From: Actinomycetes bacterium | GTDB lineage: Bacteria > Actinomycetota > Actinomycetes > Propionibacteriales > Propionibacteriaceae | Direction of reading: 5' to 3' | Length of the DNA stretch: 19,881 nucleotides | Assembly: GCA_023393755.1 (NCBI GenBank) | Contig: JAEXCA010000069.1 | Location: forward strand, 1 to 19,881 | Shown here: positions 1-8,383 of the stretch, piece by piece | Numbering within the stretch: the first letter of the stretch is position 1 | Layout: the number at the start of each line of letters is the position of its first letter | Made by a program: the position numbers and the translations under genes | The notes under the pieces: model-generated | The model's input: only the letters and a program-made list of their open reading frames with translations | What the model was told of the DNA's origin: nothing | The model's database searches: none

Positions 1-337
1 GCTCGGTACGCGCCGGCGGCTGGCTGCTGGGACGCTCCTCGACCAGCGCCTCCTGCGCCGGCTTCGCCTTGGCGCCACGGGCGGGCCGCGCCGGCTTCTC
101 GGCGGGAGCGGCCGGTTCGGCGGCGGGGGCCGGCTCGGAGTTGCGCCGCGAGCGGGTGCGCTGGCCGGCGTTGCCGCCGCCGGCGGACTTGATCGCCTCC
201 ACCAGCGCGCCCTTGCGCAGACCGGAGGTCTTGATGCCCAGCGAGGATGCCAGCTGCTTGAGTTCGGGCAGCAGCATCGCGTCGACGCTCTGCGAACCGG
301 AGCGGGCGGCCGACGTGGGGTTGAGTGTGTCGGTCAC
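1..337 (-). CDS. rho: Transcription termination factor Rho, N-terminal part (runs off left edge)
   Basis: An open frame of 112 codons reads from a GTG at 335-337 to the window edge without a stop. Residues about 20-50 match the Rho N-terminal SAP-like domain (ELKQLASSLGIKTSGLRKG, then ALVEAIKSA). After that comes an Arg/Ala/Pro-rich low-complexity stretch (RTRSRRN..., EKPARPARGAKAKP), as in the long N-terminal extensions of actinobacterial Rho. The start is supported by AAAGGA ending 5-6 bases upstream. Rho is a hexameric RNA helicase that ends transcription; its RNA-binding and ATPase domains lie outside the window. In actinobacteria rho commonly follows the hom-thrC-thrB genes, and here it follows hom-thrH, which supports the call. 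A different Rho_N-domain protein is possible because the catalytic part is not visible. Confidence 0.82.
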   Translation of the reverse strand, partial: MTDTLNPTSAARSGSQSVDAMLLPELKQLASSLGIKTSGLRKGALVEAIKSAGGGNAGQRTRSRRNSEPAPAAEPAAPAEKPARPARGAKAKPAQEALVEERPSSQPPARTE

Positions 338-558
338 GGAGTTCCTTTCGGAAGGGGTATGACAGCGAGGGGCGCGCCGATCAGCGACCGGTGTTGGACG
401 TCTCCCAGCGGCTGTGCCTCGGATCCGGGTCTGGAGCCAATCGCTCTCGTTGAGGGATTCACTTCAATGACGGGAGCAAACCCGTCCCGCTCGACCTGGT
501 GGAGCGGCGGCGCAGAACTGCGACGTGGCCAAGAATAGCACTGCCGCGCACCCCGCGC
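338..558 (-). promoter_or_regulatory. rho leader and promoter region
   Basis: This 221-base gap between the thrH stop and the rho start has no convincing gene. On the minus strand TATTCT (532-537) could be a -10 box just downstream of thrH, with no good -35. If used, it would give a leader of nearly 200 bases before rho; long leaders are common for autoregulated rho genes. The assignment is inference from one weak hexamer. Confidence 0.25.
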
Positions 559-1164
559 TCACCAGGACGTGAGTGCGCCCTCGATCGCGTCCGCGAGTTC
601 CGGCAGGGTCCGGGTGACCGGGAACTGCGGGAACTCGGCGACCACCGACTCCGGCGGCCGGATCAGGATGCCGGCGTCGGCCTCGCTCAGCATGGCGGTG
701 TCGTTGTAGGAGTCGCCCGCGGCGATCACCCGGTAGTTGAGCGCGTGGAAGGCCTTGACCGCGGCCCGCTTGCTGTCCGGCTGACGCAGCGTGTAGCCGA
801 CGATCCGGTCGTCCGCGACCTCCAGCCGATGGCAGAACAGCGTCGGGTGGCCCAGCTGGGCCATCAGCGGCATCGCGAACTCGTAGAAGGTGTCGGAGAG
901 GATCACCACCTGGGCTCGCTGCCGGAGCCGGTCGAGGAACTCCTGCGCGCCGGGCAGCGGGCCCATCTCGGCGATCACCGCCTGGATGTCGGCCAGCTTC
1001 AGGTCGTGCTCGTCCAGCACGCCCAGCCGGTGGGCCATCAACCGCTCGTAGTCGGCGACCTCGCGGGTGGTCAGCCGCAGCGCGTCGATGCCGGTGCGCT
1101 CGGCCACGTTGATCCAGATCTCCGGGACCAGCACGCCCTCCAGGTCGAGGCAGACCAGGTTCAT
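559..1164 (-). CDS. thrH: ThrH: phosphoserine phosphatase / phosphoserine:homoserine phosphotransferase
   Basis: This 201-aa HAD-superfamily protein closely resembles Pseudomonas ThrH. It opens with CLDLEGVLVPEIWI (nucleophile Asp7 in a DLEG motif rather than DxD), then has DEHDLKLADIQ, VILSDTFYEF (motif II), QPDSKRAAVKAF (motif III Lys) and VIAAGDSYNDTAML (motif IV). Length matches the family (about 205 aa). ThrH hydrolyses phosphoserine and can transfer its phosphate to homoserine, so it can serve serine synthesis or stand in for homoserine kinase. Its ATG overlaps the hom stop codon (ATGA at 1161-1164), so the two are probably translationally coupled, which fits a role on homoserine. The usual thrC and thrB are not found between hom and rho. 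The family call is firm; which activity matters in the cell is inferred from context. Confidence 0.92.
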   Translation of the reverse strand: MNLVCLDLEGVLVPEIWINVAERTGIDALRLTTREVADYERLMAHRLGVLDEHDLKLADIQAVIAEMGPLPGAQEFLDRLRQRAQVVILSDTFYEFAMPLMAQLGHPTLFCHRLEVADDRIVGYTLRQPDSKRAAVKAFHALNYRVIAAGDSYNDTAMLSEADAGILIRPPESVVAEFPQFPVTRTLPELADAIEGALTSW

Positions 1165-2456
1165 CGGCCCTCCACCCGCATCAGCGCGACCCCGGCGCCG
1201 ACCTCGGGCAGCCGTTGCAGTTCGGCGATGGTGGCCCGCACGTCGGCGTCCGGCGCGACGTGGGTCATCACGCCGAGCCGCGCCCAGGACTCGCCGTCCC
1301 CGCCGTCCTGCCGCACCGCCTGGAGCGAGACGCCGTGGGCCCCGAAGCAGGCCGCCACCTTCGCCAGGACGCCGGGCTCGTCGGTCACCTGCAGCGCCAC
1401 GTAGTAGCGGGAGCTGACCTCGCCGGACGGGGTGATCGCTCGGGCGGAGTAGGCGGACTCCCCCGGCCCTGCGACGCCGCGCACCCGGTTGCGGGCCGCG
1501 GTCACCACGTCACCCATCACCGCCGAGGCGGTCGGCTGGCCGCCGGCACCGGGCCCCATGAACATCAGCCGGCCGGCATTGCGGGATTCGATGAACACCG
1601 CGTTGTAGGCGCCCGGGATGCTGGCCAGCGGGTGCGAGACCGGCACCATGGTGGGGTGGACGCCGACCGCGATCCGGCCGTCCGACGACAGGGTGCAGTC
1701 GGCCAGCAGCTTGATCACGCAGCCCATCTCCCTGGCCGCCTCGACGTCGTCGAGGCTCACCCCGGTGATGCCTTCGCGATCCACGTCGGCCAGCGTCACC
1801 CGGGAGTGGAAGGCCAGCGACGCCAGGATGGCCGCCTTGGCGGCGGCGTCGAAGCCCTCGACATCGGCGGTCGGGTCGGCCTCGGCGTAACCCAGCGCCT
1901 GGGCCTCGGCCAGCACGTCGGCGAAGCTCTCGCCGGCGGAGTGCATCTTGTCGAGGATGAAGTTGGTGGTGCCGTTGACGATCCCCTTGACCGCCAGCAC
2001 CTCGTCGCCGACCAGCGACTCCCGCAGCGGCCGGATGATCGGGATCGCGCCGGCGACCGCCGCCTCGTAGTAGAGATCCACCCCGGCCGCCTCGGCGGCG
2101 GCGTAGAGCGGGCCACCCTCGGAGGCCAGCAGGGCCTTGTTGGCGGTGACCACCGACGCCCCCGCCTCGATCGCGGCGAGCAGCAGGTCACGGGCCGGTT
2201 CGATCCCGCCCATCAACTCGATCACCAGGTCGAGATCCCCGCGGCGCACCAGCGCGTCGGCCTCGGTGGTGAGCAGCGCCGGGTCGATCCCCTCGCGCCG
2301 CTTGCCGCCGTCGCGCACCGCGATCCCGACCAGCTCCAGCGGCCGGCCGATCCGGGCCCGCAGGTCCTCGGCCTGGGTGAGCAGCAACCGGGCAACCTGG
2401 GAACCCACCACTCCGCACCCGAGCAGGGCGACCTTCAGCGGGGCACTCGTCGTCAT
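1161..2456 (-). CDS. hom: Homoserine dehydrogenase with C-terminal ACT domain
   Basis: The 431-aa product reduces aspartate semialdehyde to homoserine, the branch point to threonine and methionine. The N-terminus carries the NAD(P)-binding loop LLGCGVVGSQVARLL (about residues 10-25). The catalytic domain has VVTANKALLA, YYEAAVAGAIPIIRPL and GIVNGTTNFILDKM, followed by GYAEADPTADVEGFDAAAK. An ACT domain sits at about residues 350-425 (YYVALQVTDEPGVLAKVAACF), as expected for feedback control by threonine. The ATG at 2454-2456 is chosen because the Rossmann motif starts right after it; the open frame continues upstream only as an overlap with lysA. It starts 11 bases after the lysA stop and its own stop overlaps the thrH ATG, so the three genes form one operon. 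Confidence 0.97.
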   Translation of the reverse strand: MTTSAPLKVALLGCGVVGSQVARLLLTQAEDLRARIGRPLELVGIAVRDGGKRREGIDPALLTTEADALVRRGDLDLVIELMGGIEPARDLLLAAIEAGASVVTANKALLASEGGPLYAAAEAAGVDLYYEAAVAGAIPIIRPLRESLVGDEVLAVKGIVNGTTNFILDKMHSAGESFADVLAEAQALGYAEADPTADVEGFDAAAKAAILASLAFHSRVTLADVDREGITGVSLDDVEAAREMGCVIKLLADCTLSSDGRIAVGVHPTMVPVSHPLASIPGAYNAVFIESRNAGRLMFMGPGAGGQPTASAVMGDVVTAARNRVRGVAGPGESAYSARAITPSGEVSSRYYVALQVTDEPGVLAKVAACFGAHGVSLQAVRQDGGDGESWARLGVMTHVAPDADVRATIAELQRLPEVGAGVALMRVEGR

Positions 2457-2467
2457 CGGGATCCTTG

Positions 2468-3877
2468 TCAGTCGGTGAGGCCGGCGTCCAGGGCCAGCAG
2501 GTCGTCCAGGGTCTCGCGGCGCACCAGGGTGGTGACCTGACCGTCCTTCACCGAGACCACCGGAGGCCGCGGAGTGTGATTGTAGTTGCTGGCCATCGAG
2601 CGGCTGTACGCCCCCGAGGCGGGGACGGCGAGCAGATCGCCGGGACGGACGTCGGCGGGCAGGAACTCGTCCCGCACCAGGATGTCGCCGCCCTCGCAGT
2701 GCACCCCGACCACCCGGGAGACCACCGGCTCGGCGTCCGACACCCGGGAGGCCAGGCTCGCGGAGTACTCGGCGGCGTAGAGCGCCGGACGGATGTTGTC
2801 GCTCATCCCGCCGTCCACCGAGACGTACCGGCGGGACATGCCGCCGCCCACCTCGACCACCTTCACCGTGCCCACCCGGTAGAGGGCCAGGCCGGCCGGG
2901 CCGACGATAGCCCGCCCGGGCTCGATCGAGATCGCCGGGAGCTCCAGCCCGAAGCCGCGCACCTCGTGGTCGACGATCTCCCGCAGGCCGGCGGCGAGCT
3001 GCTCGGGCGTCGCCGGGTCGTCCTCCTTGGTGTAGGCGATGCCGAAGCCACCGCCCAGGTCGAGCTCGGCCAGCGAAACCCCGGTCGCCTCGCGGAACTG
3101 GCTGAACAGCTTCAGCGTCCGGCGGGCGGCCACCTCGAAGCCGTTGGTGTCGAAGATCTGCGAACCGATGTGGGAGTGGATCCCGAGCAGGTCCAGCCGC
3201 GGGCTGTGATAGCAGCGCACCATCGCGACCAGTGCCTGGCCGCCCTGGATCGAGAACCCGAACTTCTGGTCCTCGTGCGCGGTGGCGATGTACTCGTGGG
3301 TGTGCGCCTCGACGCCGGTGGTGACCCGGATCAGCACCTGGGCGGTGGTGTCCAGTTCGGCGCAGAGCCGTTCCAGCCGGCCGATCTCGTCGGCGGAGTC
3401 GACGATGATCCGCCCGACACCGGCTTCCAGCCCCAGTCTCAGCTCCGCCTCGCTCTTGTTGTTGCCGTGCATGCCGATCCGCGCCGCCGGCATCCCCGAC
3501 CGCAGCGCGACGGTGAGTTCCCCCAGCGAGCAGACGTCCAGGCTGAGTCCCTCCTGGGCCACCCAGCGGGCGATCGTGCCGCACAGGAAGGACTTGCCGG
3601 CGTAGTAGACGGTCCAGCCGTCGAAGGCGTCCCGCCAGGCGCGGGCGCGCTGCCGGAAGTCCTCCTCGTCCAGGACGTAGGCCGGCGTGCCCACCTGCTC
3701 GGCCAGGTCGGTCAGCTTCAGGCCGGCCACCGAGATGACCCCGTCGTCCCGCCGGGTGACGCTCGAACTCCACAGCGCGGGGGTGAGCGCGTTGACGTCG
3801 TCCGGGCGGGTCAACCACACCGGAGCCGGCGAGGTCGCGTCGGCGTGAAGCGAGCCCGCGACATGCATGTGCGTCAT
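2468..3877 (-). CDS. lysA: Diaminopimelate decarboxylase
   Basis: The 469-aa product decarboxylates meso-diaminopimelate to L-lysine, the last step of lysine synthesis, with PLP as cofactor. The fold-type III barrel starts near residue 60; the PLP lysine is in YYAGKSFL (about Lys95). Other family motifs are HGNNKSEAEL, LDLLGIHSHIGSQI, ELDLGGGFGIAY (phosphate-binding glycines), EPGRAIVGPAG, CEGGDILVRD (active-site Cys from the partner subunit) and ASGAYSRSMASNYN. It is the first gene of lysA-hom-thrH. The ATG at 3875-3877 was kept, with an in-frame ATG three codons on as an alternative. Only a weak AGGCGG precedes it, and CACAGT lies 8 bases upstream, so a short or absent leader is possible. 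Confidence 0.97.
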   Translation of the reverse strand: MTHMHVAGSLHADATSPAPVWLTRPDDVNALTPALWSSSVTRRDDGVISVAGLKLTDLAEQVGTPAYVLDEEDFRQRARAWRDAFDGWTVYYAGKSFLCGTIARWVAQEGLSLDVCSLGELTVALRSGMPAARIGMHGNNKSEAELRLGLEAGVGRIIVDSADEIGRLERLCAELDTTAQVLIRVTTGVEAHTHEYIATAHEDQKFGFSIQGGQALVAMVRCYHSPRLDLLGIHSHIGSQIFDTNGFEVAARRTLKLFSQFREATGVSLAELDLGGGFGIAYTKEDDPATPEQLAAGLREIVDHEVRGFGLELPAISIEPGRAIVGPAGLALYRVGTVKVVEVGGGMSRRYVSVDGGMSDNIRPALYAAEYSASLASRVSDAEPVVSRVVGVHCEGGDILVRDEFLPADVRPGDLLAVPASGAYSRSMASNYNHTPRPPVVSVKDGQVTTLVRRETLDDLLALDAGLTD

Positions 3878-3992
3878 AGCCGCCTACTGTGCCAGAGGTT
3901 GGCCGTCCCGCCCGACGCCGGCGGATTGCTGGTCACCCCGGCGGGGCGGGACCGGTCGCCACCACACGGCGTCGCGGCCCCCCGATCTTTGC

Positions 3993-3998
3993 TACAGT
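3993..3998 (+). promoter_or_regulatory. Candidate -10 box for tRNA-Arg
   Basis: TACAGT lies 20 bases before the tRNA 5' end, which would put the start of transcription near 4005. No good -35 sits 16-18 bases upstream. Confidence 0.4.
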
Positions 3999-4018
3999 TG
4001 CCGAGGCCCGCACAGCCG

Positions 4019-4093
4019 GCCCCCGTAGCTCAGGGGATAGAGCACCGCCCTCCGGAGGCGGGAGCGCAGGTTCGAATCCTGCCGGGGGCGCCA
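4019..4093 (+). tRNA. tRNA-Arg (anticodon CCG)
   Basis: A complete cloverleaf can be drawn. The acceptor stem GCCCCCG (4019-4025) pairs with CGGGGGC (4083-4089). The D stem is GCTC/GAGC, the anticodon stem CCGCC/GGCGG with loop CTCCGGA (anticodon CCG at 4052-4054), and the T stem GCAGG/CCTGC with loop TTCGAAT. The discriminator base is G and the 3' CCA is encoded (4091-4093). The anticodon reads CGG, a common arginine codon in this GC-rich DNA. Confidence 0.97.
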
Positions 4094-4097
4094 GCCA

Positions 4098-4138
4098 GGC
4101 TCCTGATCGGACCCGTAGGGATCCGGCCAGGAGCCATT
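4098..4138 (+). terminator. Hairpin terminator after tRNA-Arg
   Basis: GGCTCCTG (4098-4105) pairs perfectly with CAGGAGCC (4128-4135). Inside it CGGACCC and GGGATCCG extend the stem with one unpaired base around a GTA loop. The hairpin starts five bases after the tRNA CCA and is followed only by ATTT, so it is an intrinsic terminator with a weak T-tract, as is common in actinobacteria. Confidence 0.6.
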
Positions 4139-4404
4139 TCGCTGCCCGGGCCGGGAAGACCTGGAACGCCCGCGCCGGTCACCGGCTCCGGGGACCGCTG
4201 CCACCCCTCGCCATGGGCAGTCTTGCCACCGACGGGTCCAGCGCGGAGCGGTGGTCGGCCCGCCGTGCCGCGAGTCGGTAACCTGATGGGATGCAGCCCG
4301 CCCCAGGCTCCGACTCACCGCAGCGAGGACGCTGTGGTTCGGCCTGGAGTGGGTAGCATCGTCGCGAGGCAAAACTCCTAGCCCGAGCAAGGAAGATGAG
4401 GAAA
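4139..4404 (+). promoter_or_regulatory. Upstream region of kgd
   Basis: About 265 bases lie between the tRNA terminator and kgd with no gene I can support on either strand. TAGCAT at 4354-4359 is a possible -10 box and would give a leader of about 40 bases; TAACCT at 4279-4284 is a weaker alternative. Neither has a clear -35. AAGGAAG at 4389-4395 is the ribosome binding site for kgd. Confidence 0.3.
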
Positions 4405-7400
4405 GTGGCCACCACGCCGCAGGACGTGACCCCCGGCGATACCGCCGACTTCGGAGCCAATGACTGGCTGATCGACGAACTCCGGGAGAAGTTCCAGGCC
4501 GATCCCGGCTCGGTGGACAGTTCCTGGGCCGCGTATTTCCGGGCCGAGAGCGCCTCGTCGCCGACCTCCCCCACGTCACCGCCGGGCAGGACCGCCACCA
4601 ACGCCACACCCACGGCCACCCAGGCCACCCAGGCCACGGACGCCGGGACCGCCGAACCGGCCGAGGTCTCCGACGAGGCGGCCGCGGAACCCGCCCCGCA
4701 GGCCACCCGCGGCAAGGTCGAGCGCCGGACGAAGCGGGCCGGTGGCCCGGAGGCCCCCGGCTCCGGCCAGGGTGTCTCCCCCGACCTGCCGCGGATCACC
4801 GAGGCGCCGGTCGCCAAGCCCAGCGACGCCACCGTCACCCCGCTGCGCGGGCCGGGCATGCGGACCGCGGCGAACATGGAGACCTCGCTGGGGGTGCCCA
4901 CCGCCACCAGTGTCCGCGAAGTACCGATGAAGCTGGCGATCGACCAGCGGCAGATGATCAACGAGCACCTGGCCCGTTCCACCGGTGGGAAGGTGTCCTT
5001 CACCCACCTGATCGGCTACGCGATGATCCGCGCCCTGGTCGCGATGCCCGAGCTGAACAACCACTACGAGCTGATCGACGGCAAGCCCAACCTGGTCGCG
5101 CCGGCGGCGATCAACCTGGGCCTGGCGATCGACGTCGCCAAGCCGAACGGCACCCGGCAGCTGCTGGTGCCGAACATCAGGAACTGTGCCGACCTGGACT
5201 TCGTCCAGTTCTGGGCCGCCTACGAGAAGCTGGTCCAGCGCGCCCGCAGCAACGGTCTCACCGCCGACGACTTCGCCGGCACCACCGCCAGCCTGACCAA
5301 TCCCGGCGGGCTGGGCACCAACCACTCGGTACCCCGGCTGATGTCGGGCCAGAGCGTGATCCTCGGCGTCGGGTCGATCGACTACCCGCCGGAGTTCCAG
5401 GGCACCAGCCAGGACCGGATCAACGCCCTGGGCATCTCCAAGGTCACCACCCTCACCTCCACCTACGACCACCGGGTGATCCAGGGCGCGCAGTCGGGTG
5501 AGTTCCTGAAGTACATCCACGAGCTGCTGATCGGCAAGCACGGCTTCTACGACCAGATCTTCGCCTCGCTGCGGGTGCCCTACACCCCGATCCGGTGGGC
5601 GGCGGACGTCAGTGACCAGGCCCTGGGCACCATGCCCCGGCCGGCCCGGGTGTTCGCGCTGATCAACGCCTACCGCACGCTCGGCCACTACATGTCCGAC
5701 ATCGACCCGCTGGAGTACCGCCAGCGCACCCACCCCGAGCTCGCCATCGAGCACCACGGCCTCACGCTGTGGGATCTGGACCGCCGGTTCCCGGTCGGCG
5801 ATCTGGGCGGCGTCTCCGGCCGGGACTTCACCATGCGCGAGATCCTGGCCGTGCTGCGCGGCTCCTACTGCCGCACGGTCGGCGTGGAGTACATGCACAT
5901 CGCCGACAACGAGCAGCGCGACTGGATCCAGGAGCGGTTCGAGCGTCCGTTCGTCCGCTGGCCGCGGGAGGAGCACCTGCGCATCCTGGACAAGCTCAAC
6001 GAGGCGGAGATCTTCGAGACCTTCCTGCAGACCAAGTTCGTCGGCCAGAAGCGGTTCTCGCTGGAGGGCGGGGAGTCGGCGATCGTCTTCCTGGACGAGA
6101 TCTGCGAGCAGGCAGCGAACGCCGGCCTGGACGAGGCGATCATCGGCATGCCGCACCGCGGCCGGCTGAACGTGCTGGCCAACATCGTCGGCAAGTCCTA
6201 CGCCCAGATCTTCCAGGAGTTCGACGGCGGCTTCGACCCCCGGCTCAACCAGGGCACCGGCGACGTGAAGTACCACCTCGGCGCCGAGGGCCAGTTCACC
6301 GCCGCCACCGGCCAGACCATCAAGACCTCGGTGGCCGCCAACCCGAGCCATCTCGAAGCAGTCAACCCGGTGCTGGAGGGCATCGTCCGGGCCAAGCTCG
6401 ACCAGCATGCCCGGCGCGACGGTGTCTTCCCGGTGCTGCCGATCCTGATCCACGGCGACGCCAGCTTCGCCGGCCAGGGGGTGGTCTACGAGACCCTGCA
6501 GATGAGCCAGCTTCGGGCCTACAAGACCGGCGGCACCATCCACCTGGTGATCAACAACCAGGTCGGCTTCACCACCGCGCCGGTCGAATCCCGCTCCACC
6601 GTCTACGCCACCGACATCGCCAAGGGCTTCCAGTCGCCGATCTTCCACGTCAACGGCGACGATCCCGAGGCGGTCGCCCGGGTCGCCCAGATCGCCTTCG
6701 ACTTCCGGCAGCGGTTCGGCAAGGACGTGGTGATCGACCTGGTCTGCTACCGCCGCCGCGGCCACAACGAGGGCGACGACCCCAGCTTCACCCAGCCGCT
6801 GATGTACGACCTGATCGAGCAGAAGCGCTCCGTCCGGCGGCGGTACACCGAGGCGCTGATCGGACGCGGGGACATCTCCACCGAGGACGCCGAGGAGGTG
6901 ATGGCCCGCTTCCGCGCCCGGCTGGAGGGCGTCTTCACCGACTTCCGCAACGCCGAGCCGGAGGACGGCCAGAGCTACCGCAAGGTGCCCTACTACCCGG
7001 CGAAGCTGGGTGAGGACGGCGGCACCTCGATCACCCCCGAGGTGATGGAGACCGTCGCCCAGGCCCACCTGGTGTTCCCCGACGGCTTCACCGTCCACCC
7101 GAAGGTGCTGCCGCAGCTGCAGCGCCGCGCGGACGCGATCCGGAACGGCCCGATCGACTGGGCCACCGCCGAGATGCTCGCCTTCGGCTCGCTGCTGCTG
7201 GAGGGACGTCCGGTCCGGCTGGTCGGGCAGGATTCCCGCCGCGGTACCTTCAGCCAGCGGTTCGCGGCGGTGGTCGACCGGGTGACCAACGAGGCCTACG
7301 TCCCGTTGAAGCACCTGGCCGACGGCCAGGGCGAGTTCTACGTCTTCGACTCCCTGCTCAGCGAGTACGCCGCGATGGGGTTCGAGTACGGCTATTCGGT

Positions 7401-8199
7401 GGCCGCGCCGGACGCCCTGGTGCTCTGGGAAGCCCAGTACGGCGACTTCGCCAACGGCGCCCAGACCATCTCCGACGAGTTCATCGCCGCGGGCAACGCC
7501 AAGTGGACGCAGAAGTCGGGCGTCGTGCTGCTGCTGCCGCACGGCTACGAGGGACAGGGACCCGACCACACCTCGGCCCGGCTGGAGCGGTGGCTCAACC
7601 TGTGCTCGGAGGGCGCCCTGGCGGTCTGCCAGCCCTCGACGCCGGCCAGCTACTTCCACCTGCTGCGCACCCACGCCTACGTCAACTGGCACCGTCCGGT
7701 GGTGGTCGCCACGCCCAAGTCGATGCTGCGCAGCAAGCAGGCGGTCTCGCAGATCTCCGACTTCACCCAGGGTTCCTGGCAGCCGGCGATGGGCGATCCG
7801 ACGATCACCGATCCGGCCGCCGTGGAGCGCATCCTGCTGTGCTCGGGGAAGATCCGGTGGGATCTGATCAACGCCCGCGCCGAGGCCGGCCTGGACGGCC
7901 GTGTGGCGATCCTGCCGCTGGAGCGTCTCTACCCGCTGCCGACCAGGGAGCTGGCCGCGGAACTGGCCCGGTACCCGCAGGTCACCGACATCCGGTTCGT
8001 CCAGGACGAGCCGGAGAACCAGGGCCCGTGGTGGTTCCTGCAGCTCCACCTGCCGGCCGCGATCGCCCAGCAGCTGCCCGGGTACCGGTTGAACCTGAGC
8101 GGCATCACCCGGCCTGCCGCCTCGGCGCCGTCGGTGGGCGACGCCAAGGTGCACCTGCAGCAGCACCTTGAGCTGATGCAGCGCGCGATGGCACAGTGA
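4405..8199 (+). CDS. kgd: Multifunctional 2-oxoglutarate decarboxylase/dehydrogenase E1-E2 fusion (Kgd)
   Basis: About 1264 aa, matching actinobacterial Kgd/OdhA (about 1220-1260). The N-terminal segment (NDWLIDELREKFQADPGSVD) is the short E1 docking region, followed by a Pro/Thr/Ala-rich linker to about residue 140. An E2-type succinyltransferase domain spans about 150-395, with the catalytic-His motif TYDHRVIQGAQSGEFL near 355 and no lipoyl domain. The rest is the ThDP-dependent E1, with MPHRGRLNVLANIVGK, HGDASFAGQGVVYETLQMSQ and YRRRGHNEGDDPSFTQPLMY. The enzyme converts 2-oxoglutarate to succinyl-CoA within the dehydrogenase complex, or to succinic semialdehyde; in relatives it is inhibited by the FHA protein GarA/OdhI. 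The GTG at 4405 sits 9 bases after AAGGAAG. The in-frame ATG at 4396 directly abuts that site and is less likely. Its stop is 7 bases before the next gene. Confidence 0.96.
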   Translation: MATTPQDVTPGDTADFGANDWLIDELREKFQADPGSVDSSWAAYFRAESASSPTSPTSPPGRTATNATPTATQATQATDAGTAEPAEVSDEAAAEPAPQATRGKVERRTKRAGGPEAPGSGQGVSPDLPRITEAPVAKPSDATVTPLRGPGMRTAANMETSLGVPTATSVREVPMKLAIDQRQMINEHLARSTGGKVSFTHLIGYAMIRALVAMPELNNHYELIDGKPNLVAPAAINLGLAIDVAKPNGTRQLLVPNIRNCADLDFVQFWAAYEKLVQRARSNGLTADDFAGTTASLTNPGGLGTNHSVPRLMSGQSVILGVGSIDYPPEFQGTSQDRINALGISKVTTLTSTYDHRVIQGAQSGEFLKYIHELLIGKHGFYDQIFASLRVPYTPIRWAADVSDQALGTMPRPARVFALINAYRTLGHYMSDIDPLEYRQRTHPELAIEHHGLTLWDLDRRFPVGDLGGVSGRDFTMREILAVLRGSYCRTVGVEYMHIADNEQRDWIQERFERPFVRWPREEHLRILDKLNEAEIFETFLQTKFVGQKRFSLEGGESAIVFLDEICEQAANAGLDEAIIGMPHRGRLNVLANIVGKSYAQIFQEFDGGFDPRLNQGTGDVKYHLGAEGQFTAATGQTIKTSVAANPSHLEAVNPVLEGIVRAKLDQHARRDGVFPVLPILIHGDASFAGQGVVYETLQMSQLRAYKTGGTIHLVINNQVGFTTAPVESRSTVYATDIAKGFQSPIFHVNGDDPEAVARVAQIAFDFRQRFGKDVVIDLVCYRRRGHNEGDDPSFTQPLMYDLIEQKRSVRRRYTEALIGRGDISTEDAEEVMARFRARLEGVFTDFRNAEPEDGQSYRKVPYYPAKLGEDGGTSITPEVMETVAQAHLVFPDGFTVHPKVLPQLQRRADAIRNGPIDWATAEMLAFGSLLLEGRPVRLVGQDSRRGTFSQRFAAVVDRVTNEAYVPLKHLADGQGEFYVFDSLLSEYAAMGFEYGYSVAAPDALVLWEAQYGDFANGAQTISDEFIAAGNAKWTQKSGVVLLLPHGYEGQGPDHTSARLERWLNLCSEGALAVCQPSTPASYFHLLRTHAYVNWHRPVVVATPKSMLRSKQAVSQISDFTQGSWQPAMGDPTITDPAAVERILLCSGKIRWDLINARAEAGLDGRVAILPLERLYPLPTRELAAELARYPQVTDIRFVQDEPENQGPWWFLQLHLPAAIAQQLPGYRLNLSGITRPAASAPSVGDAKVHLQQHLELMQRAMAQ

Positions 8200-8206
8200 G
8201 GCGACC

Positions 8207-8383
8207 ATGTACTTCACCGATCGCGGCATCGAGGAGTTGCAGCAGCGGCGCGGCGATGAGGAGATCAGCTTCGACTGGCTGGCCGAGCAGCTGGCGCTGT
8301 TCGTCGACCTGAACCCGGATTTCGAGGTGCCGATCGAACGGCTGGCCACCTGGCTGGCCCGACTGGATGACGAGGACGAATGA
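8207..8383 (+). CDS. Small conserved actinobacterial protein, DUF6104 type (58 aa)
   Basis: The product begins MYFTDRGIEELQQRRGDEEI and ends ATWLARLDDEDE, with DWLAEQLALFVDLNPDFEVP between. I recognise this as the DUF6104 family of short acidic actinobacterial proteins, known mainly as a gene next to kgd/sucA. It is acidic, mostly helical by composition, and has no signal peptide, membrane segment or cysteines. It starts 7 bases after the kgd stop, and its TGA overlaps the galK ATG (ATGA at 8380-8383), so it is almost certainly co-transcribed with both. Function is unknown; the position suggests a link to Kgd, but that is inference. Confidence 0.85.
   Translation: MYFTDRGIEELQQRRGDEEISFDWLAEQLALFVDLNPDFEVPIERLATWLARLDDEDE

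Noticed and set aside
69..362. Plus-strand 97-codon frame at the left edge
   Set aside because: It is antisense to rho, whose minus-strand frame shows a Rho_N domain and a ribosome binding site.
2457..3818. N-terminal extension of the hom frame up to 3818
   Set aside because: The added residues are Arg/Gly-rich out-of-frame lysA sequence; the homoserine dehydrogenase fold starts right after the ATG at 2456.
3878..4018. Lysine riboswitch or attenuator upstream of lysA
   Set aside because: The leader appears too short and no conserved riboswitch core or terminator pair is visible.
4019..4138. Integration site (attB) at the tRNA-Arg gene
   Set aside because: tRNA genes are common targets, but there is no integrase, no repeated tRNA 3' end and no foreign-looking DNA nearby.
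2465..4381. Plus-strand 638-codon frame across lysA and the tRNA
   Set aside because: It runs antisense through lysA and straight through the tRNA gene, has no domain and no plausible start signal.
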